Below, in pieces: positions 24,627 through 32,936 of a stretch of DNA of 64,000 bases. Each line of letters opens with the position of its first letter. Within the stretch, counting starts at the first letter, position 1. The stretch is from Ketobacter sp036337295 (GTDB lineage Bacteria > Pseudomonadota > Gammaproteobacteria > Pseudomonadales > Ketobacteraceae): NCBI GenBank assembly GCA_036337295.1, contig JAYZEN010000002.1:86351-150350 (forward strand), given 5' to 3'. The translations under genes were made by a program, and so were the position numbers. The notes beneath the pieces are model-generated. The model searched no databases. It saw nothing but the letters and a program-made list of their open reading frames with translations, and was not told the DNA's origin.

Positions 24627-26393
24627 TTAAGCCTGCTCAACTTCGAGCAAAGGTGTTTCCATATTTTGCAGGTGGCGGGCACCCCCTTTGACGTATTCCG
24701 CCTTACGGTAGGCCCGCGCCACCCGGATCGGGTTGATCTTGGTTTCCAGCGCTTCCAAGGTGGTCACCCCCTCTTTCACCAGCCGTATACCGTCGTCCCA
24801 CAGGTCCTGGAACACGCCCCGCTGGGACTGGTGACGCCGGATCTCGTTCGAGGGCACCCCATCAATGATCTGCGCTTCGGAAATCGGATCATTCATAAAC
24901 AATTCACACACCAGATGCCTACCGGTATACCCGAAATTACAGTATTGGCATCCTTCCTTATTAGACACCACAGGCACTAATATTTCGGGACTTTTCAGCT
25001 CGGGAACGTGTTGATATTTCGCCCATAATTCTTTCGATTGGGTAATGGGCAAGTGTTCGGAGCAATGGGGGCAGACCTTGTTCACCAGGCGCTGGGCCGT
25101 GACCGCCATCAGGTTTTCGGCCATCAGGGCGTTGTCAAGGCCCAGGTTGCGCAGGCGGTTGATGGCACCATGGGAATCATTGGTGTGCAATGTCGTCAAG
25201 ACCAAGTGGCCAGTCATACTGGCCCGTAAGGCCAGTTCCGCGGTTTCTCCGTCACGAATCTCACCTACCATGATCACATCCGGGTCATGCCGTAACAGTG
25301 ACCTCAAGGCCTTGGCAAACCCCATGTGCTTGGTCACCTCCAATGAAGTGATACCGTCCAACTGGTCCTCCACCGGGTCTTCAATGCTGTAGATGGCCTT
25401 TTCGGGAAAGCTGTCCCGAATGTCCTTCAAAATGGCTTTCAGGGTGGTGGATTTTCCGCTCCCAGTCGGCCCAGTCACCACCAGCATGCCATTGGCACGA
25501 TGGCCCAGACCGCGCAACTGCGCCACATGGGACGGACTCAAGCCCAGGTTTTCCAGCTTGTTGACGCCGCGCTGGTTGTTCAGCAAGCGAATGGTGATCT
25601 TAGGCTGGATCTCGGAATAGATTTTGACCGGCGCCATCTCCAGCCGCATGCTTACCTGCTTGTGGGCTGATTGAAAAACCAGATAGCCGCTGGAGGGCTC
25701 CAGGTAATTGTTCTGCTTGCCGACCCGCTCCATCAGATTGTTGGACACCAAACGGAACCGCTCCCGCTCGATGGTTTGCAACCCCGGCACGCGGCACACC
25801 TGACAGCGACCATCCACCCGGAATTTGATGACGCCACCATGGGATTCAGGATTGATGTGGATATCACTGGCTCTGAGGGAAATGGCCTCATTGAGCAGAT
25901 CATCCACGAAGCCTTTTGCCCAGGCCCCGGACACTTCCGCAACAGAAACACCCTGGTCGTAGTTCGCCTGAACAATCAGATCCGATTCGAAATCGGACAT
26001 GGCCAGGATGCCCAGTTTCTCGAACTTCAGTTTATCCTTGAGGTCATTCTTGCGCCGCATCAGCGGCTCGATCTGTGCCCGATCATAGGGGTTGGACACG
26101 TAGAGCACCCGGTCGACGATCAACCAGGGGCAGCGATCATTGCTGCTCCGAATCAACCCGTCACGATCCTTGATGACTCCGTTGAACAAATCACGCTTGA
26201 ACAACAACGACAGGGCTTTGGCCAATTTCACATCATCGATCCCCACCTCCCAAAGGCGGGGTACGATCTCCCCCGCCTCGGACGGCAAGGGTAAGTTGCG
26301 CGATGAGGCCTCGGTGATGGCGCCCAATTTAATCAGCTCACCCAACAACTGATCAAACTGTTGATGCAACCTGGATTGTTGCTTTTCGCTCAT
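24627..26393 (-). CDS. pilQ: Type IVb pilus assembly ATPase (GspE/PilB-like)
   Basis: 588 residues of the secretion ATPase superfamily. Walker A is GPTGSGKSTTLKAI near residue 307, the Asp box is IYSIEDPVEDQLDG, Walker B is VIMVGEIRDGETAELAL, and the His box TGHLVLTTLHTND follows. Two CxxC pairs (CPHC near 439 and CQYC near 482) would bind zinc, as in GspE. It powers pilus extension. The symbol follows R64, where PilQ is the ATPase. No separate retraction ATPase is in the operon. Confidence 0.92.
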   Translation of the reverse strand: MSEKQQSRLHQQFDQLLGELIKLGAITEASSRNLPLPSEAGEIVPRLWEVGIDDVKLAKALSLLFKRDLFNGVIKDRDGLIRSSNDRCPWLIVDRVLYVSNPYDRAQIEPLMRRKNDLKDKLKFEKLGILAMSDFESDLIVQANYDQGVSVAEVSGAWAKGFVDDLLNEAISLRASDIHINPESHGGVIKFRVDGRCQVCRVPGLQTIERERFRLVSNNLMERVGKQNNYLEPSSGYLVFQSAHKQVSMRLEMAPVKIYSEIQPKITIRLLNNQRGVNKLENLGLSPSHVAQLRGLGHRANGMLVVTGPTGSGKSTTLKAILKDIRDSFPEKAIYSIEDPVEDQLDGITSLEVTKHMGFAKALRSLLRHDPDVIMVGEIRDGETAELALRASMTGHLVLTTLHTNDSHGAINRLRNLGLDNALMAENLMAVTAQRLVNKVCPHCSEHLPITQSKELWAKYQHVPELKSPEILVPVVSNKEGCQYCNFGYTGRHLVCELFMNDPISEAQIIDGVPSNEIRRHQSQRGVFQDLWDDGIRLVKEGVTTLEALETKINPIRVARAYRKAEYVKGGARHLQNMETPLLEVEQA

Positions 26394-26397
26394 TGCG

Positions 26398-26865
26398 TTA
26401 CCAGCTTATATCGATGTCATAGCGCATGCCGTCTTTCTGCAGGCGCACACCATCCCGCATACTGATGGCCACCACCCGGTAACCACCGGGCAGGGTCTGG
26501 CCTACTTTGCCGAACACCTTGCCTTCATTGGTCTGAAAGGCCGCTCGATTATTCTCGATATTCAATACCGTCGGCAGTTCATCCACCTTTGGTATGACCG
26601 GTGCCGACACAGACACTGGCGCATTGCTGGAGCCAGTGGATCGTGTGGATACGGTGCCGAAGTCCGTAACGTCACCACCATGCTTCTGGATCTCGTCCAT
26701 GTACTTGGCAATTTCCGCCCGCTGCTTCAGCAGTTCCGCCTGATACTGCAGACGCTGCACTTCTTTTGCCCGTTCGGCTTCTTCCATCAGAATCTTGGAA
26801 CCGTCCATTTCTGCGTAAGCCAAGCCCGATGTGCACATCATGCCCAATATCATCAATCGTTTCAT
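26398..26865 (-). CDS. pilP: PilP-like periplasmic pilus biogenesis protein
   Basis: 155 residues with a cleavable signal peptide (MKRLMILGMMCTSGLAYA). A charged helical stretch (EEAERAKEVQRLQYQAELLKQRAEIAKY) is followed by a small C-terminal beta domain (KVFGKVGQTLPGGYRVVAISMRDGVRL), the layout of type IVb PilP proteins. It likely connects the inner-membrane complex to the secretin. It sits 4 bp upstream of the ATPase gene, as in R64. Confidence 0.72.
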   Translation of the reverse strand: MKRLMILGMMCTSGLAYAEMDGSKILMEEAERAKEVQRLQYQAELLKQRAEIAKYMDEIQKHGGDVTDFGTVSTRSTGSSNAPVSVSAPVIPKVDELPTVLNIENNRAAFQTNEGKVFGKVGQTLPGGYRVVAISMRDGVRLQKDGMRYDIDISW

Positions 26866-26873
26866 AGCATCAC

Positions 26874-27344
26874 CTATTCACTTCCCAGTACGGAAAAGCC
26901 CAGCGTGGCCTTTCCATTTTTGATGTTAAGCTTGTAAAGGTACGTCGGTACCGTTTGCTGGATTTCCAACGCAGCCACCAACACTGAACCGACCTTGCCT
27001 TCCAGCTCGCCATTCCAGGCGCGCAAGGGGCCGTTGTACATATTCGCGGGGTTGCTCAGCACATTCAGATCCACACCATAGCGACCGGCAATGGCCGGGA
27101 CATACTTCCATTGCTCCTTCACCGGAGGCAGCACTTCCAGTTGCGCCAGGCGCTCCGCCATGGTGTTGTATTCCTGAATGTTCTGTTCAATTACTTCCAC
27201 CTGGTTCTGGTCCAGCACCTGAAGCCGCTTGACCTGATTCTCGTAGACTTCCTTCACCGAGATCACGAGAACCGCCGCCAGGGCAACCCAATGCACCCAG
27301 GTCCAGTTCTTCACAAACCCAAAGTTCAATTTCGTAGCGGCCAT
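26874..27344 (-). CDS. Bitopic inner-membrane protein of pilus operon
   Basis: 156 residues: a short basic N-terminus, one transmembrane helix (about residues 19-32, WVALAAVLVISV), a coiled coil (residues about 35-70) and a small periplasmic domain. This layout resembles PilN/PilO alignment-complex proteins of other pili, but I cannot name the family. It abuts the genes on both sides (1 bp and 8 bp), so it is surely part of the machine. Confidence 0.7.
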   Translation of the reverse strand: MAATKLNFGFVKNWTWVHWVALAAVLVISVKEVYENQVKRLQVLDQNQVEVIEQNIQEYNTMAERLAQLEVLPPVKEQWKYVPAIAGRYGVDLNVLSNPANMYNGPLRAWNGELEGKVGSVLVAALEIQQTVPTYLYKLNIKNGKATLGFSVLGSE

Positions 27345-27345
27345 A

Positions 27346-28227
27346 TCAATTTCTCTTCACCGGCATTCGCAGCGTTACGATGCCTTTCGGATCGTAACGG
27401 CTTTCCACCCAGGGGTGCTGAGGCACGGAGTCCGGACCATGATCGGTGTTGTACTGCAACATCATGTCTCCGCCAGCCAGGGTTTGATCACCTTGGGTCT
27501 CAATATTCGGATATTGCCGCCAAAGTATGGCCAAGCGCTCCAGATCCTCATGATTGTTCGGCACCTCCGTCAAGCGCGTTGTGCGCAGCTTGTCGAGGCC
27601 CGTCTGCAGGCTGTTGAGCATGGCCGTCTTGCTTTCCACCTGCTGATGGGCTCGCGCATAGATCGTGGACAGACCAAAATTGACACCGAAGGCAGTCGCC
27701 ACCACCAGCACCAGGACAATGGCCAGGTAAGACCAGGACTGACGGGTGATCATCTGCCGCTCGAAACGCAACTCCGCCGCCAACTTTGCCTCGTGCTCCG
27801 GCAACACCAGCTGATCCAGGGACGCCTCAATGGGCAGCGCCTCATCCAGAGAGAACCCGGCGTCGGCCGCGAAGAACCCCGCCTCATAAATCCCGGAGTA
27901 CTCTGCCCGCCCCAAATCACAGTGGATGTAATAGCCATCATCCCCGCTGATCGGTACCACCTGCAAGGTGCGTTTGAAGGACACCAGCCCACTCTTGATC
28001 AGAACATGCCACAGCCCGTACACCGGATGATCCGGGTAACGCTCACGCATCTCTTCAATATCGGTTTCCCGCACATGGATCGCCGGACAGGTGTTGGTCG
28101 GTGGACAGGATTCCACATACTGGTGTTGCTCACTAATGGGTACCGGGCCAACCAGGTCGGGAACCAGAACCAGTTCCTGACCCTGAATGGTGATTGGCCG
28201 CTTCATGTAGTCCGCCAGTGAACTCAC
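27346..28227 (-). CDS. pilO: PilO-like type IVb pilus protein
   Basis: 293 residues. The N-terminal half is a cytoplasmic domain (with ESCPPTNTCPAIHV and SGDDGYYIHCDLGRAEY), a transmembrane helix spans about 166-186 (SYLAIVLVLVVATAFGVNFG) and a short coiled coil plus periplasmic tail follow. A large cytoplasmic domain before a single mid-protein helix is typical of PilO/BfpL-like type IVb proteins. The start is GTG at 28227 with a strong GGAGGGAG eight bases upstream; an ATG at 28206 is less well placed. Confidence 0.72.
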   Translation of the reverse strand: MSSLADYMKRPITIQGQELVLVPDLVGPVPISEQHQYVESCPPTNTCPAIHVRETDIEEMRERYPDHPVYGLWHVLIKSGLVSFKRTLQVVPISGDDGYYIHCDLGRAEYSGIYEAGFFAADAGFSLDEALPIEASLDQLVLPEHEAKLAAELRFERQMITRQSWSYLAIVLVLVVATAFGVNFGLSTIYARAHQQVESKTAMLNSLQTGLDKLRTTRLTEVPNNHEDLERLAILWRQYPNIETQGDQTLAGGDMMLQYNTDHGPDSVPQHPWVESRYDPKGIVTLRMPVKRN

Positions 28228-28230
28228 AGA

Positions 28231-29790
28231 TTAAACTCCCTCCACGATGGTGGGTGTTACCGTCAGCACCAACTCCCGGCGGCTCAGCTCATTGGATTCG
28301 GAGCGGAACAAGGGATTGACCAGGGTTTTGGTAACCGCATCCTTCCAGGGTAAATCCTGCAGGCTCTTGGCTACGGAGCGACGGATAAAGCCACCCAACT
28401 GGATGGGTTTGCCGCTTTCCGTTATGACTTCGGTAGACAGTTCATTCAGGGCAATGTTCGGCACATCATAGGAGAGCCCCTCGAAGGTGTAAGTGGAGTT
28501 GCCCGATACTGAGCTGATCACGGGCCAGATTTCCAACATGATGCGGCCGTCTCCCAGCACCCGGGGGGTTACTGCCAGGGTGACCCCGACCCTCACTGAG
28601 TTCAGAGTAGCGGTAATTCGGTCATTATTGTTATCACCCTGTTCGGTCTCGATTTCACCGATAAAGGTCAGCTCCTCACCCGTGGAGATATAGGCGTATG
28701 AACCGTTCCGAACAGTGACGTTAGGTTGCGTCAACAGTTCCACCTCGCCATATTCGCTGAGGAAACGGACGATGGCATTGGCATCCACCGAGTCGCTGCT
28801 ATAGCCCACATTGGCTTCAAACAAACCATTGTTGCCATTTACTACGTTCTTGCTGACAGTATTGGTGCCATCGGACGATAAAATGCTGTTGAGGCTGAAA
28901 TCCAAAGGGTTGCCGTTGATGGTCGCGTCCTTCAACGCCAGTTGAGTCCAGTCTATACCGGCACCGCGATCATCCTTCAGGGTCACGTCGTACGCCTGCA
29001 CATTGATATTCACCTGACGTTGACCGCGCTCAATCAGATTGGAGATGAATTCGTCCAGCGCATTGACCCGATTGGCCTGACCTCCCACACTGATGGTCCC
29101 CACGGAACGGACTGCCTGAACATAGGGTTTGATCATGGCATCGTCGACAGTGTTCGTCTCAGTATCGGACTTCTTAACATTCAGGATATCGCGGGCTCCG
29201 CTCACCAGAATGTTCCATTCATCGTCGTTGTAGTTGCTTTCAATTTTGTTATCCGTACCACCCCGAGTGGAGGTGCTTTCGCCGTCTGACTGGGTTGTGG
29301 TGCTTTCGGTGTTGAAGGTAGATCCCACTTTCAACTTGACCGTGCGATGAGAGGCAAACGCAGCCACGTTCCACTCCTTGCGCACGAATGAACGCACGGT
29401 CACCACGCCACGGCTGTATTCGATGTTGTAGCCGGTCACCGATTCCAGATAACGCAGGTAGTCTTTAAGATACATGCCCTGTGCAAACACGCTGATCTCT
29501 TTATTCAGCAGAACATTCTGATCCCCGGGCACGATATTCACATCATCAAATTGCTTGCGAATGGCGTCAATCAACGCCACTTTTCCGCTAAAGCTCACTT
29601 TACGATTGAAAATAGCTTCTTCCGGGGTGACTTCCCGCACATAGGTGTCACTGCGCTCCACCACCAGCTGGGTGGGTTTGTCCTGCAGTGGCTGGTACTT
29701 TTCCTTTTCGTTGTACGGCGTCACCGCACAACCGGCCAACAACGAAGCCAGCACGAAGGAGGATGACGCGACTTTAAAATTGAATTGCAT
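28231..29790 (-). CDS. pilN: PilN-type secretin lipoprotein of type IVb pilus
   Basis: 519 residues from the ATG at 29790 (GGGGAA seven bases before it). The lipobox LAGC at residues 18-21 marks an outer-membrane lipoprotein, characteristic of type IVb secretins (PilN, TcpC, BfpB). N-domains are followed by the secretin core, with motifs VELLTQPNVTVRNGS, GVTLAVTPRVLGDGRIMLEI and SGKPIQLGGFIRR. It forms the outer-membrane pore for the pilus. A Ser/Thr-rich insert lies near residues 165-185. Confidence 0.9.
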   Translation of the reverse strand: MQFNFKVASSSFVLASLLAGCAVTPYNEKEKYQPLQDKPTQLVVERSDTYVREVTPEEAIFNRKVSFSGKVALIDAIRKQFDDVNIVPGDQNVLLNKEISVFAQGMYLKDYLRYLESVTGYNIEYSRGVVTVRSFVRKEWNVAAFASHRTVKLKVGSTFNTESTTTQSDGESTSTRGGTDNKIESNYNDDEWNILVSGARDILNVKKSDTETNTVDDAMIKPYVQAVRSVGTISVGGQANRVNALDEFISNLIERGQRQVNINVQAYDVTLKDDRGAGIDWTQLALKDATINGNPLDFSLNSILSSDGTNTVSKNVVNGNNGLFEANVGYSSDSVDANAIVRFLSEYGEVELLTQPNVTVRNGSYAYISTGEELTFIGEIETEQGDNNNDRITATLNSVRVGVTLAVTPRVLGDGRIMLEIWPVISSVSGNSTYTFEGLSYDVPNIALNELSTEVITESGKPIQLGGFIRRSVAKSLQDLPWKDAVTKTLVNPLFRSESNELSRRELVLTVTPTIVEGV

Positions 29791-29810
29791 GTTCTGATTC
29801 CCCACAAATA

Positions 29811-30332
29811 TCAGCGCTGGCTAATGACGAGTAACGGCGTTTTAGCACCGGAGGCATCTTTTAGATCAAAAAAGTACTGATGCTTGAGCCCGATCGGTGC
29901 GAGCAGGTCACGCAGTGCCTGGTCACGGCTCTTCGTGGTCACATACTGAAAGCGCTTCTGCAACACGTCTTTGTTTTTAACGTCCACCAGCACCCGCCAG
30001 TCGGAGGGCATGATGGCCACAGCGATCTCTTCCACAGTGGCAGCGGAAACCTCTACCGCCACCTGTCCCCGCTGGATCTCTACCGGGCTCAAATCGCCGG
30101 CTTGATCATTTACCACCGAGCTCTGGCGAATCTGGTTTGCATGCTGTTGTGCTTCCAGCACAATTTGCTCGGCGATCTGGCGTGCTTCTTCCACCGCAGC
30201 CCTCGCCTCTTCCAGTTCCACCTTTACCGAATCCAGATCAGCCGCCTGAGCAGTTTCCTGCGCAGCCAAGACGGCATCAGCACTACTCAGCGCCCCAATA
30301 AGCGTCAACCCTAACGCCAAAGATCGATTCAT
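29811..30332 (-). CDS. TcpQ-like periplasmic pilus protein
   Basis: 173 residues with a signal peptide ending near AVLA|AQE, a charged helix (EEARAAVEEARQIAEQIVLEA) and a compact C-terminal domain (SDWRVLVDVKNKDVLQKRF, then ALRDLLAPIGLKHQY) of the kind found in TcpQ and the C-terminus of PilL. TcpQ-like proteins stabilise the secretin. It lies 20 bp upstream of the secretin gene, which supports the assignment. Confidence 0.7.
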   Translation of the reverse strand: MNRSLALGLTLIGALSSADAVLAAQETAQAADLDSVKVELEEARAAVEEARQIAEQIVLEAQQHANQIRQSSVVNDQAGDLSPVEIQRGQVAVEVSAATVEEIAVAIMPSDWRVLVDVKNKDVLQKRFQYVTTKSRDQALRDLLAPIGLKHQYFFDLKDASGAKTPLLVISQR

Positions 30333-30410
30333 GATCAGTTACTCCAAGATTTTCCAATGATCGTTAACAAAGACAGTGAGCTCGCAAAAAACTTACGAAA
30401 AACTGCTCAC

Positions 30411-31190
30411 TCAATTGGAGGCAAGTGCAGAGGATTGCACATTTGCACGCATTTCAGGCCCCTCACCGAACAAGGCACTCAATGTGTCATGCCGCTTGAG
30501 CGCATCGGATTCCCGGTAATACGCCCCGACATAAATGAAATAGCTGGGCTTGGCGGGGTTGGAGCCTCTCCATTTATCACGCTCATCAGCCTCTTCCAAC
30601 TTGTCCCACATGTCGTTCCAGGGTTGTGGTTCCTGATAGACATAGACCAATGAATAGTTGTATTTGGACTGTCGGGATTGCGAATGCGTCACTTGCCCCA
30701 CTACCTGGCCCTGCTCACCCCGCTGAACGCTACCGGCAACAGCGACCTGGGGGGAGAGAGAAGTGACAGCGTAGTCATCAGGCGTCACAGATTCGGGAAC
30801 CACCGCCAGGGTTTCCGTTTTATCCTGAGCCGCAGGCGCCACGTCCAGGGCAGCGATCGCCTGATCAATCACCTGCACCGCCTTATCTGCTTTGGATTTC
30901 AGGCGCGCGAGAAATGCATCTGCCTGACGATCGGCAATGGGGGCCGATTCGCCTTTAGTGGTTTGAGCGGCTTGAGTGGCGAGCGGAGACGCAGCAGGCT
31001 CACCCATTTTCGATCGCAAGCGGGCAATCTCCTGCTCCAGTGCATAGAAACGCTCCCAATAAGGGTCCTGGGTCGCTGCGGATCTCGGCTCAAAGTAGCC
31101 TTCTTCTGACCCCGGAGCCATTTCCCCAAACAGCGAGCACCCGGCCATCAGCCATACCGCACCACTCAACACCACCATTCGCTTGACCAT
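30411..31190 (-). CDS. Lipoprotein of unknown function, first gene of pilus operon
   Basis: 259 residues from the ATG at 31190, with GGAGG five bases upstream; longer frames were rejected. Lipobox MAGC at residues 15-18. An Ala/Gln/Glu-rich middle part leads to a C-terminal domain (SKYNYSLVYVYQEPQPWNDM, then PSYFIYVGAYYRESDALKRH) that loosely recalls SPOR-like folds, but this is a weak impression. As first gene before the TcpQ-like and secretin genes it may be an outer-membrane accessory of the pilus. Confidence 0.75.
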   Translation of the reverse strand: MVKRMVVLSGAVWLMAGCSLFGEMAPGSEEGYFEPRSAATQDPYWERFYALEQEIARLRSKMGEPAASPLATQAAQTTKGESAPIADRQADAFLARLKSKADKAVQVIDQAIAALDVAPAAQDKTETLAVVPESVTPDDYAVTSLSPQVAVAGSVQRGEQGQVVGQVTHSQSRQSKYNYSLVYVYQEPQPWNDMWDKLEEADERDKWRGSNPAKPSYFIYVGAYYRESDALKRHDTLSALFGEGPEMRANVQSSALASN

Positions 31191-31273
31191 TTCTACCTCC
31201 CCATGGGCTCCAATCCGTGACAAAACGCTCATTTAGTTCAAAGACACCATCGGGTTAAAAAAAGGGAGGTTTT

Positions 31274-31345
31274 ATGACCCGATCCTGTCTATTTACGAAG
31301 CACCAACTGAGATATACACGATGCAGACCATTTCCAGACCTCTAG
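31274..31345 (+). CDS. Short upstream ORF overlapping the next gene's start (candidate leader peptide)
   Basis: A 23-codon frame (MTRSCLFTKHQLRYTRCRPF and three more residues) begins four bases after GGGAGGT, the strongest ribosome binding site in this gap, and ends 25 bp inside the following gene, in another frame. The following gene's own ATG at 31321 has no visible ribosome site, so its translation may be coupled to this leader. A sequencing frameshift is the main alternative, but no start codon exists upstream in the downstream gene's frame in this gap. Confidence 0.4.
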   Translation: MTRSCLFTKHQLRYTRCRPFPDL

Positions 31346-32889
31346 GGGCCTCTTTGTTTACCTGCCTGACGTTCTCCGTTTTGGCAGTTTGGACCCTGGT
31401 TAGCTACAACAGCGTCCGCGATGACCAACTCCTGCATGCAGCCCATATACAACACCTTGTGCACGGAACCAAACGTCTGGCTGGGGAGTCCCGTTCGCTA
31501 TTGCAACAGGCCGATAGCCTCACCATTATTCAGTCGCTCCAGGACCAGAACATTATTGAATTCCAGGCCATCACCAACGGTAGCCTCAAACAGGGCCTGC
31601 CCCCTCTTGATGACCTGCTTGGCACTGATTTGACAAACCTTAACGGGCACTTTAATCAGTTCTCGAACCACGTTTCCAGCCTGCTGCAAAGTCGTACCCG
31701 ACTGACTCAACTGGCCGCTAAAAAGGAGGACACTCTGCTGGCATCCCGGGACCTGGCCGACAAGGCATCGGACCTGGCCCAGGGCATCCTGCAGTACGGC
31801 GCCAGCACGCCCCAGGTCTCGACCGCCTATGAGTTGGCGCTGGTACTGGCAAAACACCACCTGAACGTGAATCAGGTTTTTAACAACGCCGTCCGTTATT
31901 CGCCCCTCGATCTTGACTACATTCGCAGTGCCGTCGGTACGCTCACCAGCGGCGGCCGGGCATCAGACTCCGCCATTTTACGGCGCAGCGCCGCCCACCT
32001 TCTGGACAACATCAAGGCTTTTTCCGCAAAGGCAGACGGAATCCAGGAGTTCTCTACCCTGGAACAGTCGGTTTCAAACCAGGTCACGCAGCTGCAGACT
32101 GCCCAAACGGTGTTCGCGGACGCCATGGAGACGGTGGAAGATCAATTGCTGTCCGGATATACTTCCCTTTGGCTTCTGACAGCCGGGCTGTGGTTGGCGG
32201 CCGTTGTCAGTGCTCTCGCTGGCACATTTCTCGCCCTGAACAAGCGAGCCAGCGCCCCGAAAGCGGTACCGATGACCCAGCCGGAAGCCGCCAGTGAGAT
32301 CACCAGCAGCCACGTCCTGAACCAAATCAAAACCGACAAAAACAAATTAATGAACGATATCCGGCCGTTGGCCGATGGGATTCTGTACATACGTGCTGAC
32401 GAACATTACGAATCCACCAGCGATCTGGCCCGCTGTTTCAATCACAGCCGGGAGGCGCTGATCCAGCGCATTGAGCACCTGCGCGCTCTGGCTGAATCAT
32501 TGCAAAGCGAGCTGGCCCATAGTCCGATGGATGATGGAGAGCAGATCGATATCCAGATAGACACCAAGCCGCTGGAAGATCTGACCTACAAAGCCCAAGC
32601 CGAACTGGAAGGCATCATCCGCCGCACCAAGTCCCTGTCGACGGAGGGCCAGGATAACCGCAAGCTGATATTGGCCCAATGCCTTCGCACCGATCACCTA
32701 CTGGATGAAATCCGGGTTCGGATTCGCAAAGGCTGGCGGGAGAGCATTGTGGATACTCAGAACAGCGACAACCCCACCAGTACCCCGAACGGGCAAGAGG
32801 AAATTCGGCGCATTGTGGACCAGTTAACCCGATATCTGGATGAATTCCAGACCACGCCCCCCAGCAAACGATCGAAAAGAGCTGGCTAG
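31321..32889 (+). CDS. Two-TM coiled-coil membrane protein, PilJ-like sensor layout without signalling domain
   Basis: 522 residues. A first transmembrane helix (about 9-28) is followed by a periplasmic helical region of about 250 residues resembling the N-terminal part of PilJ-type transducers (VRDDQLLHAAHIQHLVHGTKRLAGE-like), a second helix (about 280-305, LWLLTAGLWLAAVVSALAG) and a cytoplasmic helical part. The cytoplasmic part lacks a methyl-accepting hairpin tip or kinase domain. It is divergent from the pilus operon, so it may sense or regulate pilus activity, but this is inference. Confidence 0.7.
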   Translation: MQTISRPLGASLFTCLTFSVLAVWTLVSYNSVRDDQLLHAAHIQHLVHGTKRLAGESRSLLQQADSLTIIQSLQDQNIIEFQAITNGSLKQGLPPLDDLLGTDLTNLNGHFNQFSNHVSSLLQSRTRLTQLAAKKEDTLLASRDLADKASDLAQGILQYGASTPQVSTAYELALVLAKHHLNVNQVFNNAVRYSPLDLDYIRSAVGTLTSGGRASDSAILRRSAAHLLDNIKAFSAKADGIQEFSTLEQSVSNQVTQLQTAQTVFADAMETVEDQLLSGYTSLWLLTAGLWLAAVVSALAGTFLALNKRASAPKAVPMTQPEAASEITSSHVLNQIKTDKNKLMNDIRPLADGILYIRADEHYESTSDLARCFNHSREALIQRIEHLRALAESLQSELAHSPMDDGEQIDIQIDTKPLEDLTYKAQAELEGIIRRTKSLSTEGQDNRKLILAQCLRTDHLLDEIRVRIRKGWRESIVDTQNSDNPTSTPNGQEEIRRIVDQLTRYLDEFQTTPPSKRSKRAG

Positions 32890-32936
32890 GCGCCTGGAGA
32901 AACGGGAGCTATTGTCGGAAAGGTGAATAGCCGCAC

